Shown: in pieces, positions 1 to 9,784 of the stretch
Layout: each line of letters starts with the position of its first letter
Numbering within the stretch: position 1 is the stretch's first letter
Assembly: GCA_008508345.1 (NCBI GenBank)
Contig: QNGE01000278.1
Location: forward strand, 45,281 to 109,280
DNA from: Paragonimus westermani
Lineage: Eukaryota > Platyhelminthes > Trematoda > Plagiorchiida > Troglotrematidae
DNA length: 64,000 bases
Direction of reading: 5' to 3'
Made by a program: the position numbers and the translations under genes
Notes under the pieces: model-generated
Databases searched by the model: none
Told to the model about the DNA's origin: nothing
Seen by the model: the letters and a program-made list of their open reading frames with translations, nothing else

Positions 1-501
1 ATGCTTCATCCCTCCACCGTCGAATATCTGTCCTCCAAACTTGTTAATATGTCTTTATTACCCTCGTCTCTTAATTGTTTGAACGACTGCAATCTGCTCA
101 TCTTCCGTGCCGGCTGAATAGTGTGCATATGGCATCAGCCACCTATCCATCTGAATATTAGCCATCTGCACTCACCTACCATATTTTATTGGCTATCTCG
201 CTTCTGGTGAGATGAGGTGAATTGAGTGTGTACCGAAGAATCAGCGACTTCAGAGAGGTAGTTTGAATGGGTAGGCCAATGTCAAGTGTATGCACGTACT
301 GATATGAATAATCAGTGGTTTCCATTAGTAGCGTTGTGTCCTTCAGGACTTTTGTCGGCATTGGCAGTCTTCGTCATCATAGTCAATGAAACAAAACTTG
401 AACAGCATAACTCAGAAAGTGTTAAGGTACACATAATTTGGAGCAGGTGATGAATAGTTCAGAGCGTTTTCAGCAGGAATGTTTCAATTCAGACAAGACG
501 T

Positions 502-1278
502 TTAACCGAACCAAATATACAGGTTTGTTATAAAACGGAAAGACCGAGCAGATGCAGTCGAAGGATGTTGGACCTCATGAACTTCGGTACCACCTTGTCC
601 CCCAGACTGGACCAGAGTGGTGTCATGCTTCAAGTTTACCAGTCGTTGGTACTATGCAGCCATGTCGTTCAAGGTTAGATTGGGTTCCTGTTCCGAAAAG
701 TTCAGTAACCGGGTGCGTATATCAGTCAACCTTGGAGATTGGAGACTGCATATCAACATCAGCGACTTGAATTGATCGTCCGTCAGGGACTTTAGCTTGA
801 AGCGTTTACACTCACGATTTACCAGTCCAACATGCGTCAAGAAGTCATCAGAATCGTTTATTGCCAGCTTGAGACATCTGTAACGATTGCTAAACAAAGA
901 AGATTGATCACCGAACAGATGACTAAGCGACTGGATAGTATCCTTGAAATCGCAGTCTTGTGGTTTATCAGGCAAAATACTGTTGCAGTACTTGTTTAAT
1001 TTAGCTTCACCGAGCTTACAAAGTAGCTGTCTGACTTTCCATTCATCGTTGTGGCCGGCGAACTCCACTGTAAATAAATCATTATAACGCCTGAACCAAG
1101 TGTTAAATGTAACATTTGAATCAGGATCGTAATGGAACTGCGACATACTGTTGCACAAAGCATCAATCGACGGTGTGTTCATAGCTGTAGGTTGAGTGAA
1201 GGTTTCTTTGGACTTCGCAAGTATTTTTATCAGTTTAAGCTGCTGCTCCAGTAAAAATTCCAAATTGGATGGGTTCAT
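502..1278 (-). pseudogene. Gag remnant of an LTR retrotransposon (Ty3/gypsy-like)
   Basis: From the ATG at 1278 the minus strand is open for 208 codons and looks like the N-terminal capsid part of gag from a flatworm gypsy-like element. After a helical leader comes a segment with the short motifs FHYDPDS and FNTWFRRYNDLF, which resembles the DUF7083-type domain seen in such gag proteins; that assignment is from memory. A TAG at 652-654 interrupts the frame, but the same frame stays open to a TAA at 502-504, and the continuation (YQRLVNLKHD) still looks gag-like. I therefore read the TAG as a nonsense mutation. The zinc-knuckle (CCHC) part, protease, reverse transcriptase and integrase are all missing, so this is a dead, truncated copy. 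Confidence 0.7.
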
Positions 1279-1308
1279 AATAATAAACCAACAAACGTCG
1301 TCGAAAAC

Positions 1309-1424
1309 GTTATAACGCGAGATGACCGAGCAGATGCAGTCGAGCTGTAACGATTCCTACGAAAGTGTTATATCACGGAGAGACCGATCGAACATAAGTG
1401 AGCTGGAACGACTCCCACGAAGCA
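1309..1424. repeat. Two 58-bp tandem units, with a third partial copy at 527-561
   Basis: Units 1309-1366 and 1367-1424 are diverged tandem copies: both begin GTTATA, followed by GACCGA and later by an ACGAA motif. A partial copy lies at 527-561, beyond the broken 3' end of the gag remnant. A 20-bp identical stretch occurs at 542-561 and 1324-1343, so the gag fragment is bracketed by direct repeats. These look like leader repeats of the element rather than host satellite. Confidence 0.6.
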
Positions 1425-1650
1425 ATGATATTGTACACGCTGTTTTACCCCGAACAGCCGATTCCCAAGTACACCACGGAGGAAAAACACTCATCTCCAG
1501 AAAGAGAGCGTACACTGTCTCAGTCCGAAGTCAAATTATAAAATGCAGCTATTGCGTTTTTACAGCGCGCCGAGCGAAAGGGTGAATAGCAGGCGAATTA
1601 GCGTCCAGTATGTAAATCGGCGCCAGAAATAAAAAACGACGCTGCATTAG
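1425..1650 (-). promoter_or_regulatory. Possible 5' leader or LTR-derived region of the gag element
   Basis: This lies upstream of the gag ATG on the minus strand. A TATA-like AT-rich core is visible around 1535-1544, and a GGCGCC motif at about 1619 could belong to a primer-binding site. I cannot find the TG...CA borders of an LTR or a second LTR, so the call is tentative. Confidence 0.2.
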
Positions 1651-2110
1651 AGTAATTCGAATTTACAAAATTGGTAGATATACATTACCGGTTAAGTGGA
1701 CAGTTTTCAGGAGTATGTAACATCCCAAACAAAAATGACGGTGCAATAATTTTCCCTTATACTTCGATCCTATGGATCCTCAACGAGAAGCAAGCCCTAC
1801 TAACCTCCAAGGTCAATACGAGGGTCCCATGTTAGTCTTCGGACATATTCGAGTCAAGATTGCCCATCCTGACTTTGGCTTTGGAATGTTTGCTTCTTCG
1901 TCGTATACCGCAAAGATCTATTTATCAACAAGTAGGCCGTTGGCTGTGAGACACTCCCCGGACCTTTGGTAATGCACAAATCCACCTTTGATGATACCTC
2001 ATGCTTTTATCACCGTTATGGGGATGGAACTCGCTGCAGCAAATGACTTCAACTATGTCAATATCATCCTTTACATGCTTGACATGACTCATCATTACGC
2101 GCAGTTGATG

Positions 2111-2385
2111 CTAGAAGTGTAAATAAACAGACTGAATTACTTCTGAGAGCCAGTGAACCAGCATACCAGACGGTTTGCTAGAAAAATCTGTTCGCAAGAA
2201 TCTGCCAAGGTCAGTGCCACGAGCTAGGTTCCCTAAATGTGTGCCTTTAAAGCAAAGATACATTTTGTTATGAGCCTCGAATCGAGCAAAATGCTGTTCC
2301 AAGGAAGCCAATGGACAGAAGACAAGAGCTATCTGGCAAGAAGTATTGCTAGGGATGGGACATAATAATATACATTTCTTGTTGC
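2111..2385 (-). CDS. Terminal coding exon of an unknown minus-strand gene
   Basis: A pyrimidine-rich acceptor (CCTCTCCACTCAG) leads into an open frame of 91 codons ending at TAG 2111-2113. It begins in phase 1 and joins the 2475-2781 exon in frame across an 89-bp intron. The segment has several cysteines near its start (NKKCILLCPIP) and ends SVYLHF. There is no membrane segment or repeat, and I do not recognise the family. I found no clear poly(A) signal just downstream. The long frame, strong acceptor and phase agreement make it a convincing exon of unknown function. Confidence 0.6.
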
Positions 2386-2474
2386 CTGAGTGGAGAGGAG
2401 GCCTATGTTAGTGAAGCTGCCAGCCAATTATTATTTAGGAGCAGATCTTTTCAATCGCTAACTCTATGACTTAC

Positions 2475-2781
2475 CACTGATATCCTTTCCAATCATGATG
2501 ATGCATTTGAGGCGCATTTTTGGACCAACTTCGTGGACTGACATTGAAAGGATGCCTAAACCGGTCCACTGTGCAATAAGCTGGCTTTTGTTGCCATCCA
2601 GCTGACAAATAACTGCGTTTATCCCATATTTCGAGTTAAATCTATTATTGTATTTTTCGAAATGTAACGATCTGCCGGTGAATTTATTGGACATAATTCC
2701 ATCAACTTGTACGTAATCCGACTGAGTACATCTATATTTTTTCAGCGTACTCCGATTGTTTGTAACATCGATTGATGTGAT
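2475..2781 (-). CDS. Penultimate coding exon of the same unknown gene
   Basis: This is a 307-bp exon with a strong acceptor (TTTTTCCCCGTTAG at 2782 onward) and a strong donor (G|GTAAGTC). It is open throughout in phase 0 and ends in phase 1. The product is a mixed alpha/beta stretch without low complexity, for example SKYGINAVICQLDGNKSQ and AQWTGLGILSMSVHEV. The alternation of beta-like and loop segments could fit a small compact domain, but I cannot name it. It joins 2111-2385 in frame. Either end would be hard to explain by chance over 102 codons. Confidence 0.62.
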
Positions 2782-3084
2782 CTAACGGGGAAAAACTAGA
2801 ATGTTGTTTACAAATTGAAGCTGAGGTCACTTGTGAGGGATACGGAAGTGTTATCAATCACAGCTCCATTTATCTATCAGAAAGTTGTTCAAGTGCATAT
2901 GAACGTCATCATCTAATCCCGTGTCACAGATTGTGAAACGTCTACCGAACCGTGTTATGACGTTCAGCATTTCACCGCTCATGTTTACTACGTATATTAC
3001 CCGATATACAAATGAATATGCCAAAAGAATATGTCAATATACAAAGCCATATTACACACGGTGGGACTGGATATCAAAATTGTG

Positions 3085-3235
3085 TGAAGCCAACTACTAG
3101 GGCAGCCTCAGCGTCAGCATTAGTTGTTTCCAACAGACAGAGTGGGACTGTGACTTTTAATAGCCAGAACCTCAGCAAACCGCAGTATGCGCTTCCGACT
3201 GCCCAGTACAAATCACACATGACGAGGCGAAGGTT
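3085..3235 (+). repeat. Dispersed repeat, copy A (homologous to 49400-49565, minus strand)
   Basis: Copy A on the plus strand and copy B on the minus strand can be aligned over about 150 bp around a shared GGGACTGTGAC core. Read in the same frame both encode GTVTF-x-S-x-NL-x-K, so the ancestral element may have been coding. Neither copy has an intact long frame. The repeat family is not recognised. Confidence 0.5.
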
Positions 3236-3423
3236 ATCAAGTTTCCTGGTGAAGTCTTCCAAGAATCCACCTTCAAGGGAATTTGGAATCGTTAATTTTC
3301 TTGCTTAACATCAAGAAAGCAACAATTTCGTCACCGAACGAATTTGTCCTTGTGTAAGTATCAGATCCCACACAAGTTTATCAAAAACCCCTGCGATGTA
3401 AGCTGCAGCCGAATAACACTAAC

Positions 3424-3447
3424 CTCAGGCGAATTACTGAATCTCAT
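3424..3447 (-). CDS. Candidate 24-bp micro-exon of the 2.1-4.7 kb gene
   Basis: Eight codons (MRFSNSPE) sit between an acceptor (CCTGGTTTCGTGCAG) and a donor (GAG|GTTAGTG). Phase is 0 on both sides, which matches the phase-0 start of 2475-2781. Exons this short are common in trematodes. It is only supported by splice signals and phase, so it could be a chance match. Confidence 0.35.
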
Positions 3448-3991
3448 CTGCACGAAACCAGGTTGAGATATGCCGATTCCGTGTCATTGAAAAATCACCT
3501 GTACTAATCGTCAGTTTTGTTTTCAGGCAAGACTGACTGCAACTTTGAAAACCATTCTCTTCCAAACAAGGCTAATAGTTCACATACACTCGACATCAGA
3601 TCGGTTGATCAATCAACAGTCCACCCACGCGGTTGTGAATCTTGCATTCCGTTCAGTGGTTGATCTCGGTAAATCTGACGTTGCAGCACACAGTAAAGTC
3701 ACATTCAATACAGCCACATTCCGGTCTATATTTTCACAAAGAAATTACTAACATATTATCAATTGTTCACAGCTGCTTCAACCTCGCAGATGTACTACTG
3801 GAAGAAAGGCCATAAGATGTGATTCTGTGTAGAATTTCTAAAAAACCAGAGGAAATGGATGTATATCCTCATGGTTTCAAAAAACGTTTATCCACTAATC
3901 ATAGATTTCAGATAGCATCTGCTTTGGCTTCGATAACCGGAATATTTGTGTTCATTTCAAGGCAGTTGCTAAATGAACCAGTTGCACTTAC

Positions 3992-4032
3992 AAGCTGTGA
4001 GAAACAAATATTCCAAGAACGAATTCCACCAA
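3992..4032 (-). CDS. Candidate 41-bp internal exon
   Basis: A strong acceptor (CAAACTTCTTCTCTAAG) and strong donor (GCTT|GTAAGTGC) bracket 41 bases on the minus strand. All three frames are open. One frame runs phase 1 to 0 and would join the micro-exon at 3424-3447; another runs phase 2 to 1 and would follow the exon ending at 4447. The splice signals are good but the reading frame is undetermined. Confidence 0.35.
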
Positions 4033-4446
4033 CTTAGAGAAGAAGTTTGAAAAACACTATTGTGCCATTAGTAAGAGGAAGGCACAGCTGAGAAGATTTG
4101 ATCATGAGATGATGATGGTAAACGATACATTGAATTATCCACCATTATCCATATTTTTTATTCACCACGGGCTGTGAAATGGGGTGTTCCAATTAAACAG
4201 CCAGTTCTGGAATTGAAACGTCTCACGCGAAACCTGACTTTTGTTCTGCTCACTGAATTGAGTGCTTCCAATAATTTTAGCGAGTGAGCGGTGTTTTATA
4301 CTCCAACCATACTACTCGTTGGCTTGTGTGAGTAGTTTACGCCATTAGTTTGTGCAGTAAACAGGCGATTTGAGTAAACGCACAACTCACTGTTTCCGCA
4401 ACGTCCTCTGTATTGCTGAGCCAGCCACACTGAAGGGTCAACATAC

Positions 4447-4652
4447 CTCATTGAAATTTGGTAGAGTGTACTTTGGTTAAGTTGAACGGATAGAAAAGTA
4501 TGCATAAAATTTCGGAAGAACAGCCGCGGCAAACTGTCAATCCACCATAGGTGTCTTACAGCTGATGCACGTGCCGGAAGTTTGTTGCACGTCTCGGATT
4601 CACTACGGATTGGAAATCGGAAACGCGTATTGTGTAGGCCCAATGCAGTCGT
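4447..4652 (-). CDS. Candidate exon upstream in the same minus-strand gene
   Basis: The minus strand is open for 115 codons here, and a strong donor (ATGAG|GTATGTTG) cuts the frame at 4447. The coding part contains motifs such as RHLWWIDSLPRLFFRNF. The left border is uncertain: acceptors at 4653 or 4674 are both possible and neither has a good pyrimidine tract. It ends in phase 2, which fits one reading of the 3992-4032 exon. Family unknown. Confidence 0.35.
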
Positions 4653-5738
4653 CTGACAGTTTTCACCGTTAACCTGGCATACAACTTATAACTCGTGATC
4701 AATTTGAATGCGATTTACCACCAGTTTTGCTTCCGTTCATTTCCCATTTTGCCATTTTAAACCTAATCAGTGTATCTGGTGGAGAAACTTCTAACGTTTT
4801 GAAAACTCAGCACAGCATACAGTTGTTTTGAAATTACACCAACGGTTTTGGGACACTGAGACGTGCTAACTCATCAGAATAATTAACGTCATACGAGTGA
4901 TATAATGGAGACGAGAAACGGTCCATTTAAAAGTAGACATAAGTTTAGGTGCATTTATACTTTGTCGCAGCACTACTGACGTCAGAGTAAGTAGTTAATA
5001 TCCTAACTGAGATTTCTGGAGATAAATTCGAGACGGAAAATAAACGAGACTCTATGGTGTAGACATGATACAGAATAAGAGTATTTTGCTGGAAGTAATA
5101 AACGCCGTGTAGCTCATTGAGTTCATGAACTTCAACTTTATCAAGCAATCAGTGCCATTCATTGGCCTCAGTTATGCAACCACCTTACTAAACCTGCTGC
5201 ATGAAGTTGTGCTCGAAGAGCATTTTGAAAGAACTAGTGAGGCCTCAGTTATCTGACGGTCATATTCGCGCTAACTTTAACGATTGAAGTCATCGAACGA
5301 TCCGAAGTTAACGCAATTTAAGACCATGCAACAATGCTTGCTCTACATCGGTCAGTCAACCAGGCAGTAAAAGGTAGTCCAATACCCGTATAACATCCGT
5401 ATCCATGCATATTACAGAAGCTGACTATTTATTTATCTGCATGTTTAGGTTGGCTTTCCCCGTAGACTGTTCTCAGCGGCTTCTCAAGACTTCTGAGCAT
5501 GCTCGCTGTCGAAAGATAAGAGGCGAACTGACGGCCGAAATGTAGCCGGCATTACCGTGAGCCATCGTCGAACGTCGATGAAGGAGATCTTTGGAGGTGA
5601 ACAGTAAGCATACGGCAAGTAGACTGTCCAAGTGCGTTTGTCAGAATCAGTGGTTTTCTTATGTATGGTCACTCCCATAAGCACATGCTCAAGCGTAATT
5701 CGTCCACCCGGTCGCAGTGAAATATCTCTCACTGACTG

Positions 5739-6062
5739 ATGGATCTCAGCCAGAAAGTAAGTGAATTAGTTAAAACCTGAAGATGAACGTGTAGCTTTGT
5801 GCAGGGATACCCTTTTGGGAACTGCTCAGAACACATGCAAGGAATACAGCATTGGGAGCACACCGACGCGAATACAGCTTATTTTGCCGTTGCAATCGTT
5901 GGGTTTGTCTTCTGCCTCTGCATTTCACAACTCACCAAAAAATGTCATTGTTATGTTGGCTCTCAATTTACACAAAACGATGGCGGAGCTATCGTGAATT
6001 CACGATTGACGAAGGCAGAGTTTGCCGCGTACCTGTCATTGAAAACTACAGCACAGCAGTGA
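5739..6062 (+). CDS. Candidate small single-pass membrane protein, two exons
   Basis: ATG at 5739 follows a stop in frame. Six codons (MDLSQK) end at a perfect donor (AAA|GTAAGTG). A 48-bp intron ends in GTAGCTTTGTGCAG, and exon 2 (5805-6062) continues in phase 0 for 85 codons to TGA. The predicted 91-residue protein has a short, cysteine-containing N-terminal part, one hydrophobic segment at about residues 29-44 (YFAVAIVGFVFCLCISQL), then a Lys/Cys-rich stretch and a polar tail. The Cys-x7-Trp spacing before the membrane segment recalls the last helix of a tetraspanin, so exon 2 might instead be the last exon of a larger gene. Two other plus frames are also partly open here, which weakens the case. 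Confidence 0.42.
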
Positions 6063-6680
6063 TTGGCATCTCAACATCTACGCGGGAATCTAGCTTCCGT
6101 GCTCAAAAAACAGGAGATTAATTCCATCACTTCGCTTACGACCTTATTAGGCAGTCGAAATTTGACGATACCTACACTCACTGAGGTACTCCTAACCAAG
6201 CACACACAGAGGTCTCCTGATAGCAGACGATGATGAAGCAACCAACCTCTGTGTGGCAACACAAGAAATGTTTGCTCACTCCATGTATAACCATGTGGCG
6301 TTTTGCGATTAATTTTCACCACATGTCAAAACGATGCAGCGAACAGTTTTGTTTAGTCGGCTGATGGAAGTGCACAAACTGCTCGCCCCTACATATATGC
6401 CTTGAAATCATATTGGTGAACTGGGTTATGAGAACTTATTGTCCGGAACGTCAACAATAATAAATTAACTCCTGCATCCTAGCTGTGCATACAATAACCC
6501 TGGTCATAAAAACGTTCAACATTTCAGTGATTGGCGCCTAATGACGTTGCATTGTGCAGCGGGAATGAAAGGAGGATTGGGGGAAAACGCCACTGGACTA
6601 GCGGTTGACACCACGCTCTCTCAAACTGTTATTTGTTTCATGATTTTCCGTAGACAAAAGTTTCAACGAAATGATATGAT

Positions 6681-6812
6681 TTAGTGTCGCAGGGTATCAC
6701 GGTCTTCAACAAAGCAGCATCTGATAGTTCCTCCAAGTGTGCCTAACAAGTGACATAGAAAAGCCACCGAGATAAGTACATTTAGGCATGCACATTGGGA
6801 CGGATCGCCTGT
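6681..6812 (-). CDS. Candidate terminal exon with a hydrophobic segment
   Basis: An acceptor (CATCTGCCATTTCAG) opens a 43-codon frame to a TAA at 6681. The product carries a hydrophobic run (LNVLISVAFLCHLLGTL) flanked by cysteines, so it may be the end of a membrane protein. No upstream exon was found that fixes the phase. A single isolated exon call. Confidence 0.3.
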   Translation of the reverse strand, partial: TGDPSQCACLNVLISVAFLCHLLGTLGGTIRCCFVEDRDTLRH

Positions 6813-6939
6813 CTGAAATGGCAGATGCGTTTTTATTGTTCTGAAGACGACAGAAGAATGGAGGCAAAAGATTGCCATTGCGGCATTTTCAGAGGAGAGT
6901 TTAGAATAAAGCGTAGAATATGCAGGTGAAATCAATGAA

Positions 6940-8110
6940 AGTTCCGAGTTTGAGTTTTAAAATCCAGCTGGCTCCTCAAACATCCCAACGAACACATTAT
7001 ACTGAATTAACTTGTTCATATTTTCATGAGGTGCAGACTACCAATTCGAGCTTTGCATAGACCACTTTCTACGAATAGTCGACCAGTGACCTGTCATCTT
7101 CTGCTTTTCGGTGGCAATTTGGTTGTTTCCAAATAGCTTGCCCTAACCACCACCACACTTTTAGCCGGCTCCTCTCGTATGGCAAAATCCCGTGTCAGAA
7201 ATGTTTCGCTATCAATAAACCAAGCCGCAGATTGCTAACAAGCACTCCGGGTAGTTCACTTTATTAATGTCACGTAGTTCATTTTTGAAGAAACTCACGA
7301 ACAAATGACCACGTCGTGAATCATTTCACACCACATTGTATACCTTTCACACCCCCGCGAATACATGAGACGTTCAAGAATCACTCTCTAATTTTGGTGC
7401 CCCATCTTGCAATTCCTTATACTCATCTCTCAGATTAGATAAAAGCGGGGTCCGCTGCACATTTTGTGACTCGCAACAAATATGTCCTATTTCCTCATCA
7501 ACTCCGGAACAAACATTAACTGTACAAAAGTGGTTGTGCATCAGTTAGTTCTGTCTAGCACAACAGCCGGATCATGTACAGAAAGAAGACCATGTTGTGA
7601 ACACCGTTGACTTACGGCCAAAACGTCCGAAAACCTCACCGTATCATCTGATGGGACCTTCTAATATTCTGATAGTAGTTTCGGACCAACTAACAACCGC
7701 CTGTGTAGGGGGTTCGTTGAAAACAATGCACTCATCGATTGAAATGGTGATACGAGGCCTGTTGGGCTAAAACAGACGACGTTTGCCAAAAGGTTTCCGT
7801 TGATCACTGTGCTGTCAAGGATTTCATTATCAGATTACCAAGATCTTACCAAATGACCTGAAAGACCATGACACTGGTTCCCTTTTTGTTTTTCTGCCAG
7901 TTCAAATCAGATGGTGATCTTAGTCTACGTATGTAACTCATGATTTATTCCTTTAAGATAAGTGTGGCTGCTTGCGTCTAGCCTGACCCGAACACCTTTA
8001 AACGTTCAACTAGTCTTTCTGGTCTGACAGTGATTCTGTATCGGTAATATAATCTCGCCGATGAACCTAGTTATCAACTACTCACAAGTTTTGAACTGTG
8101 CAATTAAATA
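6940..8110. other. No feature recognised
   Basis: Short frames only, with no convincing splice-bounded coding stretch and no repeat that I can match elsewhere in the window. Confidence 0.4.
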
Positions 8111-8113
8111 AAG

Positions 8114-8225
8114 CGCTGAACACACTTGGCCTAAAACCGGGAAAGCCGAAGCCCTCCAGCTTTATGTGCTCAAGCAGAGACGTGATCGAAACCTCGAACC
8201 ACTTCAAATTCACGAGCTACAGTTG
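8114..8225 (+). CDS. Candidate internal exon, helical product
   Basis: Phase 2 to phase 0, bounded by an AAATAAAG acceptor with a weak pyrimidine tract and a TTG|GTGTGA donor. The 37-residue product is strongly amphipathic (ALQLYVLKQRRDRN), unlike random translation. An alternative donor GTACGTAA lies shortly downstream in other frames. No partner exon has been fixed; the plus-strand exons at 9.65 and 12.47 kb could belong to the same gene. Confidence 0.35.
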
Positions 8226-9645
8226 GTGTGAATTGTACGTAACATTGGCTACTGTAACAGGAATACACCCTAAAACTCATGGTTACCTATCGCAACCAAA
8301 TGTTTGTTGTTGGACATACGTGTTGTCTTCGAGGCAACAACAATTCCTTTGACTTCATCAGAGTACCTCCCGTCAATTCAGCACGGGGCACATCTCGGAA
8401 TATATTTCTGCTTCTGGTTTAAAACCATCAATCTTGACATTTCCATCAGAATAATTACGTTAGGATTTGATCGGAAATTTTTCTTTATTATTTTCAAACC
8501 CTCCATTTTTTTAGACATAACTCACAGCAGACGATTAACTACAGCTTCCAGGAAACTATTTGTTTTGTATGATAAACCCGTGAGCCATACCAAGGTTATG
8601 TTTGTCAGCATTTTTCAATTCTAGCGAAATAGCAGCAAGCATGTATACAATGAAAGTTTTGGAATCGTATGCTCAAATGCTTGCGAACAAATGTTCATTT
8701 CAGGGAAAAATTGAAAATGCACATCAACCTATCTCTACGTAAGCCGGTGAAAATATTTTCCCGTTTATTGATGAAAATGCTGAGAAACGGAAACGTTTCT
8801 CTAGGTATATAAAAGTCCGCTACAAATTCCACGCTATGCGGTTTACTGAAAGATCTGAGAGACGATTTGCAATTAGTTCGATCACTCAAATTTAACGTAG
8901 TCTTGGGCACATTGTAAAGATGTCAGGAGACACCGGGCACAAAATTCGACGCTCCAAAGCATAATTTGCATAACCACACCAATTAGGTAAGCCAAAATTG
9001 TGGTCTGTTAGATTTTTGCTGGAGGGTGATAAGACATTCAGCACTTCTCCGTAAGTGTGTTGTTTAGATAATGAAATGTGATAGATTGACTATGGGCAAC
9101 AACAGTTCAAAGTAGACAATTTGTGGAAAATGTGAATTGGGCTGATGACTGTAACCGTGTCACTATCGAGCGAGGTTTGCATTATTTCGTGAGAGTGGGC
9201 GAGGAATGTTGTCTGGGAATTTTTGTTGCGAAGACTATGGTGGTGATAACAACGGAAGGCTCCGTAAATTATTGTCAAGAAGTTTGACATCAGCTGAAAA
9301 TTCTAAGCTTCTTTAAAAAATTTTGGGTTAAACTCGAAATGTCTGTAATCATAGTCCTCAGTCTTCTGTTTACATTGAACGGCAATATGCTAATCACCCA
9401 GGTTTTGGAGGTAGGTGCACACGCCTGAATGAATGTGCCCATGTTCCTGCATGCCTTACTTCACTTTGCGCTGCCAGAATTTCATGGCTAACAAACGTCT
9501 TTGGATAGCGTATTCATACAATATCCGACCACACTGTTCACGTTCATATATGTATTATTTTAGATGACTTTCATTTTCGAAGTTGGCTGATTATCTTTGT
9601 GAAAGCAGTATGCATCACTTTAAATGAATAACACGAATAAAAGTT

Positions 9646-9784
9646 AGAAATATTTGAACGTGGAACATCAAAGCCAACGTATGGCGACTTTATTCAATGG
9701 CCTACTACCCGACAATAAGGCGTTTGCAAGTAATTGTCAAAATTGGAACACTTATGATCCAGCGTTCTCCTGCACATGGAAGGT
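9646..9784 (+). CDS. Candidate plus-strand exon
   Basis: Open in phase 0 from a weak acceptor (AAAAGTTAG) to an AAG|GTGGTTAG donor. Contains MATLFNGLLPDNKAF and a Cys/Trp-rich end. The acceptor lacks pyrimidines, so confidence is low. Confidence 0.27.

Noticed and set aside
176..361. Minus-strand 61-codon frame with a GTGAGT just past its end
   Set aside because: A TAG lies directly before the putative donor in the only protein-like frame, and no good acceptor lies upstream.
3526..3821. Plus-strand two-exon model opposite the 24-bp micro-exon
   Set aside because: Borders are good, but two frames are equally open and it runs against the better supported minus-strand gene; not enough to list.
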